Below, piece after piece: positions 1 to 7,329 of a stretch of 38,666 nt of DNA (within the stretch, counting starts at the first letter, position 1; each line of letters starts with the position of its first letter). The stretch spans positions 1 to 38,666 of the forward strand of contig DVNI01000029.1 in NCBI GenBank assembly GCA_018714505.1, in the 5' to 3' direction. The stretch is from Candidatus Avacidaminococcus intestinavium. GTDB taxonomy: Bacteria > Bacillota > Negativicutes > Acidaminococcales > Acidaminococcaceae. The notes under the pieces are model-generated. The model was not told the DNA's origin and did not search any database. It worked only from the letters and a program-made list of their open reading frames with translations. The translations under genes and the position numbers were made by a program.

Positions 1-203
1 TTTCTACCGCTGCTCTATTGGTTATGTTATGGTGTCTGGGAGCAAAAATCGGTTGTAATGAAGAATTGCTAGCAAATTTAGGCTTATTGGGCTTTAAAGC
101 AACTTTTATTGCGATAGGTGTTATTATTGGAAGCTTGTTTTTCTTATGGTTACTTACACGTTTTTTAGCAGTGGAGCTACCTCGAATAGAGGAGGATAAC
201 TGA
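1..203 (+). CDS. LysO-type lysine exporter, N-terminal subunit (5' partial)
   Basis: The reading frame is open from the first bases of the window to a stop at 201-203, so the gene begins outside. The visible 66 or so residues are almost entirely hydrophobic and form two membrane segments (about LLVMLWCLGAKIG and FIAIGVIIGSLFFLWLLTRF), ending in a charged tail. Alone this is weakly diagnostic. The next gene is clearly the C-terminal part of the LysO/DUF340 family and its ATG overlaps this stop (TGATG), so this is most likely the short N-terminal half of a two-gene LysO. In Escherichia coli, LysO is one chain of about 300 aa; split versions occur in Firmicutes. The inferred role is L-lysine export at the inner membrane. 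Confidence 0.65.
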   Translation, partial: STAALLVMLWCLGAKIGCNEELLANLGLLGFKATFIAIGVIIGSLFFLWLLTRFLAVELPRIEEDN

Positions 204-802
204 TGATTATAGGCATAATGCTTGCGATTGTGTTAGGTGTTTTGGGTGGATTTTTATGGCTCGAACAGTCTAGCATACCGCTCTTAGATACGATATTAAT
301 GAGTGCGTTATCTTTTATTGTTTTTGTTGCCGGTAGTGAAATCGGTGGCAACCGTCATATCTTGAAAAAAATATGGAATCCTCAAGGTATTGTTTTAATG
401 CTGGCAATTCCAGTAGCGGTTATTGTAGGCAGTTTAGTCGGTGGCACACTTTTTGGTACGGCGGTAGGCTTAGCGAAAGAAGATGCTTTGTTGGTAAGTG
501 CTGGACTCGGTTGGTATAGTTTATCTTCCGTAGTTATCAGTGCGATGTATAGCGTTGAACTTGGAACAATTTCTTTTTTGACGAATGCATTAAGAGAAAC
601 ATTGTCTTTTGGTTTGATTCCTTTAGTCGCTAGGTATAATAAAGTGCTGAGTATAGGGATTGGTGGTGCCTGCACAATGGATTCCACCTTACCAGTTATT
701 ATTAAGTATACTAATTTGCAAATAGGAATTTTAGGTTTTGTGAATGGTTTAGTTTTGACCTTATTAGTGCCTTTTTTATTATCGGCTTTGATGCCGGTAT
801 AG
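203..802 (+). CDS. LysO-type lysine exporter, C-terminal subunit (DUF340)
   Basis: This 199-aa integral membrane protein has about six hydrophobic segments. It carries the family hallmark near residues 40-52, a membrane segment running into GSEIGG, and a second conserved patch around GLGWYSLSS with nearby acidic and Asn residues (TNALRETLSF). Family knowledge: LysO (YbjE, DUF340) exports L-lysine and its toxic analogue thialysine. The ATG overlaps the stop of the preceding N-terminal gene by one base, so the two are translationally coupled and probably form one transporter. The next gene, a MATE pump, starts 21 bases downstream, so a small efflux operon is likely. Regulation is not visible because the promoter is outside the window. 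Confidence 0.8.
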   Translation: MIIGIMLAIVLGVLGGFLWLEQSSIPLLDTILMSALSFIVFVAGSEIGGNRHILKKIWNPQGIVLMLAIPVAVIVGSLVGGTLFGTAVGLAKEDALLVSAGLGWYSLSSVVISAMYSVELGTISFLTNALRETLSFGLIPLVARYNKVLSIGIGGACTMDSTLPVIIKYTNLQIGILGFVNGLVLTLLVPFLLSALMPV

Positions 803-823
803 TTAAGAGTGAGGATGAAGAAG

Positions 824-2209
824 ATGAATGTACAAGATAAAATAGCAGTACACGATAATATTTTAGCCTATGAAAGCCCAGCTAAACTACTTAAAATGTT
901 TGCGTGGCCAGCTATTATTTCGATGTTGGCTAATTCTTTATATAATATTATTGACCAAATCTTTATTGGTCATGCCGTGGGTTATTTGGGAAACGCTGCG
1001 ACAACAGTTACTTTTCCTATTGTTACGGTTGTGCTAGCAGTTGCTACTTTATTTGGTGTCGGTGGTAGTGCTGTTGCAGCAATAAGATTAGGAGAAGGTC
1101 GTAAGGATATTGCTGAAAAAGTATTGAATACTGTTGTTACAGTGGCTCTTGTGATTGGAATCGTAATGACGATTATCGGCCTTAGTATTATGGATCCGCT
1201 ACTTATTTTATTTGGGGCAACTGAGAACACAATGGAGTATTCTCGTCAATTTGGCAGTGTTATGATTTTAATTATTCCTGTTAGTATTTTGATTATTGCT
1301 TTAGCTAATTTGGCGAGGGCTGATGGCAATCCACAAATTGCGATGCGTGGAATGGTCAGTGGCGTTATTTTAAACTTTGTATTAGCTCCTTTGTTTATTT
1401 TTGCTTTTAAGTGGGGCGTCTTAGGGGCAGCCTTTGCAACAGCCTGTGCACAACTGCTTTCTTTATTTATTTTTGTGCGTTATTTTACACTCAAAAGTAA
1501 TATGCGCTTACAAAAAGCCTATTTACTTAATCCTGATTGGCGATTAGGCTTTCAAGTTGCTACGTTAGGTTTTTCTAGTTGTATCTTACAATCTGGAGCA
1601 ACACTTTTACAAGTCGTAATGAACAATGCACTACTATACTATGGCGATTTGAGTGGTGTGGGTGGTGATTTAGCTATTAGTGCAATGGGCGTTGTGATGA
1701 AAGTTAATATGATTGTGATCTCGATTTGCATTGGTATTGGTGCTGGATCACAGCCAATAATTGGTTTTAATAAAGGTGCTGGGCAATTGCAACGAGTCAA
1801 AGAGGTTTATTTGTTAGCGGTTAAAATTGCTTCCGCTGTCACAATTTTTGGCTGGTTATGCTGTCAGTTTATACCAGAACCATTACTAGCAATTTTTGGT
1901 GTAGATAATCCGGAATTTATGGATTTTGCTGTTGCCTGTATGCGTTTATTTTTGGGTGGCGTTTTTTTAGCAGGATTTCAGATTATTTCTACAAGTTATT
2001 TCCAAGCAACGGGTCAACCGCTTAAAGCAAGCTTTTTATCGACATTACGTCAATTATTACTTTTATTGCCATTGTTGATTATCTTGCCTTGGTGGTATGG
2101 TATTACTGGTATTTTATACGCTGGGATGATTTCAGATTTTGGCTCGGCGATGATTATTGGTATTTTTATGTATTTTGAATTAAAGAAACTAAATCAAGCC
2201 AAAATTTAA
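824..2209 (+). CDS. MATE family multidrug/Na+ efflux transporter
   Basis: The 461-aa protein has about 12 hydrophobic segments in two homologous halves, the MATE architecture. Half one starts around PAIISMLANSLYNIIDQIFIG, with the conserved Asp-Gln-Ile-Phe-Ile-Gly. Half two includes GIGAGSQPIIGFNKGAG, a typical MATE loop with the QP-I-G-FN-GA pattern. Family knowledge: such pumps expel cationic drugs or metabolites using an Na+ or H+ gradient. In-frame starts lie at GTG 809, ATG 815 and ATG 824. I chose 824 because GAGG at 811-814 stands 9 bases before it, whereas that box touches the ATG at 815. Substrate cannot be read from sequence. It follows the LysO pair closely and may be co-transcribed with it. 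Confidence 0.9.
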   Translation: MNVQDKIAVHDNILAYESPAKLLKMFAWPAIISMLANSLYNIIDQIFIGHAVGYLGNAATTVTFPIVTVVLAVATLFGVGGSAVAAIRLGEGRKDIAEKVLNTVVTVALVIGIVMTIIGLSIMDPLLILFGATENTMEYSRQFGSVMILIIPVSILIIALANLARADGNPQIAMRGMVSGVILNFVLAPLFIFAFKWGVLGAAFATACAQLLSLFIFVRYFTLKSNMRLQKAYLLNPDWRLGFQVATLGFSSCILQSGATLLQVVMNNALLYYGDLSGVGGDLAISAMGVVMKVNMIVISICIGIGAGSQPIIGFNKGAGQLQRVKEVYLLAVKIASAVTIFGWLCCQFIPEPLLAIFGVDNPEFMDFAVACMRLFLGGVFLAGFQIISTSYFQATGQPLKASFLSTLRQLLLLLPLLIILPWWYGITGILYAGMISDFGSAMIIGIFMYFELKKLNQAKI

Positions 2210-2385
2210 GACTGAATTTGGAATAAATGTGAAAAGTTTGTGACAGATAGAAATAATTAAGCAGTAACAATTTTTGATGAAAAAGGATAATTACTTAAGT
2301 TTTTAACTACTTATTTCTTGCAATACCGCACTCTGAGTGTAGTTTGGGTAAATAGATGGTTGAAGAAAAGATTTATAAATTTAGC

Positions 2386-2422
2386 TTGACGAAAAAGAAT
2401 TCAGAAAATATAATAAATTCTG
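2386..2422 (+). promoter_or_regulatory. Sigma-A promoter with dyad over the -10, upstream of the PerR/Fur gene
   Basis: TTGACG at 2386-2391 and TATAAT at 2409-2414 are separated by exactly 17 bases, a near-consensus housekeeping promoter. A dyad CAGAA (2402-2406) / TTCTG (2418-2422) brackets the -10 box and is a candidate operator for autoregulation, though it is not a good match to the classical Bacillus PerR box. The rest of the 285-base gap from 2210 shows no gene and no clear terminator for the MATE gene. Confidence 0.65.
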
Positions 2423-2494
2423 TAAGTTGTTTTGTTGCTTTGTTAAGTATATTATGTACTACATACCTTTGGAATCAGATAAGGAGGAAGAAAA

Positions 2495-2923
2495 ATGATC
2501 TCGGGACAAAAACTTGCTGGCATATTGCGTGACCATGGTTTTAAAGTTACGCCACAACGCCTCGCGGTCTATGAAGTGTTGGCTGAAAGTCAATCCCATC
2601 CTAACGCTGAGATGTTGTATAACCAATTAAGACCTAAGTATCCATCAATGAGTTTTGCTACTGTATATAAAACGGTGGAGATTCTTAGTCAATTAGGATT
2701 AATTAAGATCCTTAACACAGGCGAGGGTAGTTCAAGATATGATGCGATTATATCGGAACACTCACACGTTCAATGTAATGAATGTGGCCGCGTTGAAAAC
2801 GTTGGGCCTCTTTCAGCAGCAGATCTTGATAAAGAAGTCGCTGCTAAAACGGGCTATAAGGTAGAAGAAAAGCAGTTCTACTTTTATGGAATTTGTGGTG
2901 ACTGCCAAAAAAAACAAAATTAA
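2495..2923 (+). CDS. PerR-like Fur-family transcriptional repressor
   Basis: At 142 aa it aligns without gaps to B. subtilis PerR (from memory) after an offset of two. The winged helix is in the N-terminal half (TPQR at 19-22, ATVYKTVEIL at 55-64). The structural zinc site is intact: C94, C97, C134, C137. Regulatory metal ligands are H35, D83, H89 and H91, matching PerR H37, D85, H91 and H93. Two positions differ. The fifth ligand (PerR Asp104) is Asn102, and the DNA-specificity residue (PerR Asn61, Fur Arg) is Lys59. Role inferred: metal-dependent repressor of peroxide or metal-homeostasis genes. A strong promoter lies upstream, the Shine-Dalgarno is AAGGAGG, and a terminator follows, so it is monocistronic. 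A general Fur-family label is the safe alternative. Confidence 0.9.
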   Translation: MISGQKLAGILRDHGFKVTPQRLAVYEVLAESQSHPNAEMLYNQLRPKYPSMSFATVYKTVEILSQLGLIKILNTGEGSSRYDAIISEHSHVQCNECGRVENVGPLSAADLDKEVAAKTGYKVEEKQFYFYGICGDCQKKQN

Positions 2924-2930
2924 TCTAAAA

Positions 2931-2978
2931 AAAGGCGGCCTCAGAATAATCTGAGACCGCCTTTACGCATTTTTTTTA
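2931..2978 (+). terminator. Rho-independent terminator of the PerR-like gene
   Basis: A GC-rich stem is formed by AAAGGCGG...CTCAGA (from 2931) and TCTGAG.ACCGCCTTT (to 2964), with one bulged position. Eight thymines follow at 2970-2977. Confidence 0.85.
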
Positions 2979-2997
2979 CAATTTATAGCTTAATATT

Positions 2998-3006
2998 TGT
3001 TATAAT
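2998..3006 (+). promoter_or_regulatory. Extended -10 promoter for the deoC operon
   Basis: TGTTATAAT at 2998-3006 is a perfect extended -10 element. No good -35 lies 16-18 bases upstream; the nearest, TTTACA at 2975-2980, is 20 bases away and overlaps the preceding T-run. The 15 bases from 2998 are identical to those from 27081 upstream of divIC. Confidence 0.6.
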
Positions 3007-3039
3007 ATAAAGCAAGTGGAGTTTTAAGGAGCTGGTGCT

Positions 3040-3693
3040 ATGATATTTTTTCCCCAATATATTGAACATACATTGTTGAAGCCAGAAGCAACTAAAGCTG
3101 ATATAGAGAAACTATGTGCTGAAGCTGAGCAATATGAATTTTATGGTGTTTGTATTAATCCTTGTTATATTAGTTTAGCAAAACGGCGTTTAGCGTCTTC
3201 AACGGTAAAAGTTATTAGTGTGGTTGGTTTTCCTCTGGGCGCAACTTTTACAGAGATTAAAAGCAGGGAAACGCAGTTAGCGATTGACAGTGGTGCCGAT
3301 GAAATCGACATGGTAATGAATATTGCTGATTTTAAATCTGGCGAATATGAAAAAGTACAAAAAGAAATTGCAGTTGTTGTAAATGCTGCTGGTGAAAAAC
3401 CAGTTAAAGTGATTATTGAAACAGCTTTATTGACTAGAGAAGAAAAGCAGAAGGCTTGTAAGATTGTCATTGCTGGTGGTGCTGCTTTTGTTAAAACAAG
3501 TACGGGTTTTAGTTCTCATGGCGCAGTGATTGCCGATATTGAGTTAATAAAGTCAATGGTGCGTGGTAGTGGAGTAGGCATCAAAGCAGCAGGTGGTATC
3601 CGCGATCGAGCTACGATAGAAGCGATGATTAACGCGGGAGCTGATCGTATTGGAACTAGCGCTGGTGTAAGAATTATGGCGGAAGACGCATGA
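3040..3693 (+). CDS. deoC: Deoxyribose-phosphate aldolase
   Basis: DeoC cleaves 2-deoxy-D-ribose 5-phosphate to glyceraldehyde 3-phosphate and acetaldehyde in deoxynucleoside salvage. The 217-aa chain has the TIM-barrel landmarks of the bacterial class I enzyme: H-T-L-L-K-P near residue 10, EIDMVMN with D90, the Schiff-base lysine K152 in FVKTSTGF, and the second lysine K182 in GIKAAGGIRD. Length is normal. ATG 3040 is preceded by AAGGAG at good spacing. Its last codons overlap walJ by four bases (ATGA), so it heads the deoC-walJ-htrA-rlmH operon. No nucleoside phosphorylase or phosphopentomutase gene is nearby. Confidence 0.95.
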   Translation: MIFFPQYIEHTLLKPEATKADIEKLCAEAEQYEFYGVCINPCYISLAKRRLASSTVKVISVVGFPLGATFTEIKSRETQLAIDSGADEIDMVMNIADFKSGEYEKVQKEIAVVVNAAGEKPVKVIIETALLTREEKQKACKIVIAGGAAFVKTSTGFSSHGAVIADIELIKSMVRGSGVGIKAAGGIRDRATIEAMINAGADRIGTSAGVRIMAEDA

Positions 3694-4475
3694 GTAAGGA
3701 GTTTTCAGTTTGTGTGATTGCTAGTGGCAGCAAAGGTAATGCAACTTTAATTAAAGCTGGGGATACAGCGTTTTTGGTTGATGCAGGTATTAGCTGCCGC
3801 CGTATTACGGCTGGACTTAAAGAGCTAGACCTTGATCCACTTGATTTAAGTGGTGTTTTGATTACGCATGAACATCGTGATCATGTAGCTGGCTTACCAG
3901 TCTTAACACGTAAGTATAAATTGCCTGTTTTTGCTAATGAAGAAACTTGGGGTGCAATGGAAGTACGCAATGATATAGAAAGAGTTTGCCATCGCTTGTT
4001 GCCGCAGAATTTTTCTTTAGGTCAGGTAGAAATATCTTCTTTTGCAATATCGCATGATGCGGCTCAGCCTGTTGGTTATTCTTTTGTCTGTCGTGGTGAG
4101 AAATGTAGTTATCTAACTGATAGTGGCTTTGTTAATGAGTCGATTAGACAAGGTACAGCGGGTTGTGATATTCTAATTTTAGAAGCTAATCATGATGAGG
4201 ATATGTTAAAAAATGGTGACTATCCACGCATGCTCAAGAATCGCATTTTAAGTGCACGCGGGCATCTATCTAATACAGCAGCAGGTTGGTTTTTAGCCAA
4301 TCTTGATAAAATGCCAAAGGAGGTTTTTTTAGCGCATTTGAGTGCAGAAAACAATAGACCTGAATTGGCCTCTGAAACTATTAAAAGGATAATTAGTGAT
4401 GCAGGTTGCGCTCGTGAACCGAAGCTTTTTATCGCATCACAAGAACATATTACACATAATATAAGTAAGGAGTGA
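3690..4475 (+). CDS. walJ: MBL-fold metallohydrolase WalJ/YycJ
   Basis: This 261-aa metallo-beta-lactamase fold protein opens with VIASGSKGNATLI, typical of YycJ/WalJ. It carries the di-metal signature H60-x-H62-x-D64-H65 in THEHRDH, with further ligands expected at SHD (about 113-115) and YLTDSGF. Family knowledge: WalJ is encoded with the WalRK cell-wall two-component system in Bacilli and has been linked to 5'-3' exonuclease activity and coordination of cell division with replication. Here walRK is not adjacent, but htrA and rlmH follow as in the Bacillus locus. The start overlaps the deoC stop by four bases. Assignment to the family is firm; substrate is by homology only. Confidence 0.88.
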   Translation: MSKEFSVCVIASGSKGNATLIKAGDTAFLVDAGISCRRITAGLKELDLDPLDLSGVLITHEHRDHVAGLPVLTRKYKLPVFANEETWGAMEVRNDIERVCHRLLPQNFSLGQVEISSFAISHDAAQPVGYSFVCRGEKCSYLTDSGFVNESIRQGTAGCDILILEANHDEDMLKNGDYPRMLKNRILSARGHLSNTAAGWFLANLDKMPKEVFLAHLSAENNRPELASETIKRIISDAGCAREPKLFIASQEHITHNISKE

Positions 4476-4480
4476 GTCTT

Positions 4481-5575
4481 TTGAAAAAGAATATTTTTCG
4501 TAATACAGCTTCTGTTTTATTTGGGATGATGCTAGGAGTGGTTTTGGTAGTTGGTGGTTGCGCAGCAGCAAAGACGCATACACCGAATATTAGTTCTTCT
4601 GTTACAACGCCGGTATTAGCGGCGGATCCTAGTGGGGCAAGAAATACACCTGTTGTAAAAGTTGCCAAAGATGTTGGACCAGCTGTGGTTGGTATTACGA
4701 ATAAAGCATTAGTTAGAGATTTTTTTAATCGTGTACAATTGACGGAGAGAGGAACTGGCTCCGGCGTTATTTATGATAAATCTGGTTTAATTGTTACTAA
4801 TAATCATGTTGTAGAAGGCGCGCAAGAGATTGTGGTGAGTCTTTCGGATGGCCGCTCAGTGCCGGGAAGAGTTTTGGGGGTAGATGCGGCGACTGATTTA
4901 GCTGTAGTTAAAATTGATGCCGATAATTTGACGGTAGCAACTTTTGGTGATTCTGATCAGACCTTGGTCGGTGAACCTGCTATTGCAATTGGTAATCCAC
5001 TAGGATTGGAGTTTCGTGGGAGTGTAACCGTAGGCGTCATTAGTGCTTTAAACCGTTCTATCGACTTAGGTGAACGTAGATTCAAACTGATTCAAACTGA
5101 TGCTGCGATTAATCCAGGTAATTCCGGTGGTGCATTAGTGAATGCTGATGGTGAAGTTATTGGTATAAATAGCGCTAAAATCGCTGTTTCTGGTGTTGAA
5201 GGTATCGGTTTTGCGATTCCTATTAATTCTGCGAAACCGATCATTGCTGACTTGGAGAAGCAAGGGCGCGTTATTAGACCATATATCGGAGCTTCTTTAC
5301 TTGATAAAGAGATAGCTGAGCGCTATGGCATAGATATTGATTTACATGACGGTATTTATGTATTGAAAATCGCTGCGGGTGGGCCAGCCTGGAAGGCAGG
5401 TATTCGTACAAATGATATTATTCTTAAGTTTGATGGTGCAGCAATTAATCTAGTTAGCGATTTGCGTGATAGGATTTCTAATATGAGTGTGGGCGAAAAA
5501 GTAAAGATGGAAATCTTGCGTGGTGATGAAAAGCTGACTTTTAACCTGACTCTAGAAGAAATGCCAGCTCAATAA
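4481..5575 (+). CDS. htrA: HtrA/DegP-type PDZ serine protease
   Basis: Extracytoplasmic quality-control protease. From the TTG at 4481 it is 364 aa: an N-terminal membrane or signal segment (VLFGMMLGVVLVVGG), a trypsin-like domain with triad H109 (TNNHVV), D139 (ATDLAV) and S215 (GNSGGAL), and one C-terminal PDZ domain from about 262 (YIGASL to the end). I prefer TTG 4481 because AAGGAG (4467-4472) is 8 bases upstream; the earlier GTG at 4472 overlaps that box. The signal segment ends in Val-Gly-Gly-Cys, a possible but non-ideal lipobox, so the protein may be lipid-anchored rather than membrane-spanning. Its place between walJ and rlmH matches the conserved yycJ-htrC-rlmH order of Bacilli. 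Confidence 0.92.
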   Translation: MKKNIFRNTASVLFGMMLGVVLVVGGCAAAKTHTPNISSSVTTPVLAADPSGARNTPVVKVAKDVGPAVVGITNKALVRDFFNRVQLTERGTGSGVIYDKSGLIVTNNHVVEGAQEIVVSLSDGRSVPGRVLGVDAATDLAVVKIDADNLTVATFGDSDQTLVGEPAIAIGNPLGLEFRGSVTVGVISALNRSIDLGERRFKLIQTDAAINPGNSGGALVNADGEVIGINSAKIAVSGVEGIGFAIPINSAKPIIADLEKQGRVIRPYIGASLLDKEIAERYGIDIDLHDGIYVLKIAAGGPAWKAGIRTNDIILKFDGAAINLVSDLRDRISNMSVGEKVKMEILRGDEKLTFNLTLEEMPAQ

Positions 5576-5577
5576 TA

Positions 5578-6057
5578 ATGAAGATATCACTTGTTTGCGT
5601 CGGAAAAATCAAAGAAAAATATTTAACGCAAGGTATTGAAGAATATTTAAAAAGGTTGGGACCTTTCTGTAAGCTAGAAATAATCAGTATTAATGAAGAA
5701 AAAATGCCGGATAATCCTTCACCCGCAGAAAAAACGCAGGTGATTGCTAAAGAAACTAAACGACTACTTGCAGTAATACCTGGAGGAGCGCATGTTGTGG
5801 TGCTTGATGTTATAGGTCAGCCGATTAGTTCGCCAGAACTATCTGATTTATTTGATGAGTTAGCGGTGCGTGGTCAGAGTCATATTGCTTTTGTGATTGG
5901 CGGCGCATTTGGGTTTAGTGATGAATTGCGTAAACGAAGTGACGAACGAATATCTTTTTCCCGGTTGACTTTTACGCATCAAATGATCAGACTGTTAGTA
6001 GTAGAACAGATTTATCGTGCGTTTAAGATTAGTCGTGGTGAAAAATATCATTGGTAA
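5578..6057 (+). CDS. rlmH: 23S rRNA (pseudouridine1915-N3)-methyltransferase RlmH
   Basis: RlmH is a small SPOUT-class methyltransferase that modifies pseudouridine 1915 in helix 69 of 23S rRNA. The 159-aa length is standard. Visible signatures are KISLVCVGKIKEKY at the N terminus, the SAM-binding knot with VIGGAFGFS near 101-109, and the C-terminal tail RGEKYHW (family YH motif). It starts two bases after the htrA stop, with the Shine-Dalgarno inside the htrA end, so the genes are co-translated. It is the last gene of the operon, followed at once by a strong hairpin. Confidence 0.96.
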   Translation: MKISLVCVGKIKEKYLTQGIEEYLKRLGPFCKLEIISINEEKMPDNPSPAEKTQVIAKETKRLLAVIPGGAHVVVLDVIGQPISSPELSDLFDELAVRGQSHIAFVIGGAFGFSDELRKRSDERISFSRLTFTHQMIRLLVVEQIYRAFKISRGEKYHW

Positions 6058-6060
6058 AAA

Positions 6061-6110
6061 AAGAAGCAGGTAAGCGCGTCTATTTAGACGCGCTTACCTG
6101 CTTCTTCTTT
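6061..6110. terminator. Bidirectional terminator between rlmH and the mscS-type gene
   Basis: A perfect inverted repeat with 22-base arms, 6061-6082 and 6085-6106, is separated by two bases. It has a GC-rich centre, TCTTT on the + side and A-rich sequence before it, giving a T-run for the minus strand. It serves both convergent genes. Confidence 0.9.
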
Positions 6111-6123
6111 AAGGACGTTGTCG

Positions 6124-7185
6124 TTATTGTTGCTTGCTAGTTCCTGGTGCTGCTGGATTATTAAAATAGATATTAGTACTAGTTGATGAGGAAGCAATTT
6201 GATGCTTAGTCATAATCTCTAGCAAGGCAAAATTTAATTCTTCTTTAATTTTTAAAAACTCGAGATAAACAGTGGTTTTAGAGTAGCAAAAAATATAGAT
6301 ATTAAGACTCTTTTCGCCAAAAGCATCGAAATTAACATTGAAGTTATTAGAATAAATACGTGGATGTTCGGTAATATAGCTTCGAATATCCGCTAATGCG
6401 TGTTCTAGCTTTTCGGAGGGCGTAGAGTCGGCAATTGATAGCGTAAACTCGATGCGACGTTTGGAGCGACGCGAATAGTTAGCAATTAAGGTGTTTGCTA
6501 AGAGCGAATTTGGTAAATAGACTAACGCTTCTGGGTAAGTACGAATACTGGTGCTTCGTAAAGAAATTTTTTCAACGGTGCCTTCAACGCCTAGTGTTTC
6601 AATCCAGTCGCCAATAACGAAGGGTTTGTCCATCAGAATAATAATGCTACCAAAAACATTAGCTAAAGCATCTTTTGCTGCTAATGAAACGGCTAAGCCG
6701 CCTAAGGAAAGTCCGGCGATAAAACCATTAATATCATAGCCCCATTCACTAACAATCATTGCAAAACCAACTGCTAATATGAAGAATTGTAGAAAGGTTG
6801 ATATAATGTTAGAAAGAACAGCATCTAAACGAATGGCAAAAGAACTTAATACTTTTAGGAAGATATCATGAGTTGAACTTACGAGATTAAAGAAAGTCCA
6901 AAAAATACTAATGATAACACAGGAACGAATTAGGTGTTTCATTAAAATATGATTAGTCATGCTTTCTAACGGTGAAACCATTAGTGCAAAGAAAAAAGCT
7001 AAAACCGCTAAAATAAAATCTGCAGGTGCTTTAGACGCATCAAGAATACCTTGAACGCTGGAGGCAGAGAGCTTTGCTGCAAAAAGCATAAGCAATTTGC
7101 GGATTAAAGGACGTAAAATTAGTTTGAAAAGAAAAAAGGATGCTAAAATTGCTAATGGCATGAGCCATGGTTCAAATATTTGCAT
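6124..7185 (-). CDS. MscS family small-conductance mechanosensitive channel
   Basis: This 353-aa membrane protein has about five predicted transmembrane segments before the MscS core. The pore-lining segment and beta domain are recognisable around GLSLGGLAVSLAAKDALANV and GSIIILMDKPFVIGDWI, followed by EGTVEKISLRSTSIRT, the typical beta-domain loop. Family knowledge: such channels open under membrane tension and release solutes on hypo-osmotic shock. The size and extra N-terminal helices suggest a YnaI-like member rather than minimal MscS. ATG 7185 is chosen over the upstream TTG at 7200 because GGAGG lies six bases before it. It is transcribed away from the DUF456 gene. Confidence 0.92.
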   Translation of the reverse strand: MQIFEPWLMPLAILASFFLFKLILRPLIRKLLMLFAAKLSASSVQGILDASKAPADFILAVLAFFFALMVSPLESMTNHILMKHLIRSCVIISIFWTFFNLVSSTHDIFLKVLSSFAIRLDAVLSNIISTFLQFFILAVGFAMIVSEWGYDINGFIAGLSLGGLAVSLAAKDALANVFGSIIILMDKPFVIGDWIETLGVEGTVEKISLRSTSIRTYPEALVYLPNSLLANTLIANYSRRSKRRIEFTLSIADSTPSEKLEHALADIRSYITEHPRIYSNNFNVNFDAFGEKSLNIYIFCYSKTTVYLEFLKIKEELNFALLEIMTKHQIASSSTSTNIYFNNPAAPGTSKQQ

Positions 7186-7212
7186 AAAACACCTCCACAA
7201 TTACTCTTATTA

Positions 7213-7242
7213 ATTGTACCACTGAATAAGGAAACGTGGCAA
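7213..7242 (-). promoter_or_regulatory. Promoter of the mscS-type gene
   Basis: Read on the minus strand, TTGCCA (plus 7237-7242) and TACAAT (plus 7213-7218) are 18 bases apart. This is close to the sigma-A consensus and sits 28 bases upstream of the chosen ATG. Confidence 0.55.
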
Positions 7243-7270
7243 TTGCTTGGTATCGTTATTAAGGGGAATA

Positions 7271-7279
7271 TGTTATAAT
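7271..7279 (+). promoter_or_regulatory. Extended -10 promoter for the DUF456 gene
   Basis: TGTTATAAT is a perfect extended -10 box without a convincing -35 (TTGGTA at 7247-7252 is 21 bases away). It is divergent from the mscS-type promoter, about 30 bases apart. Confidence 0.55.
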
Positions 7280-7329
7280 ACAACCAAAAATAAGACTTTA
7301 GAATCTAACAGAAGGGAGTCAGGCCTACT

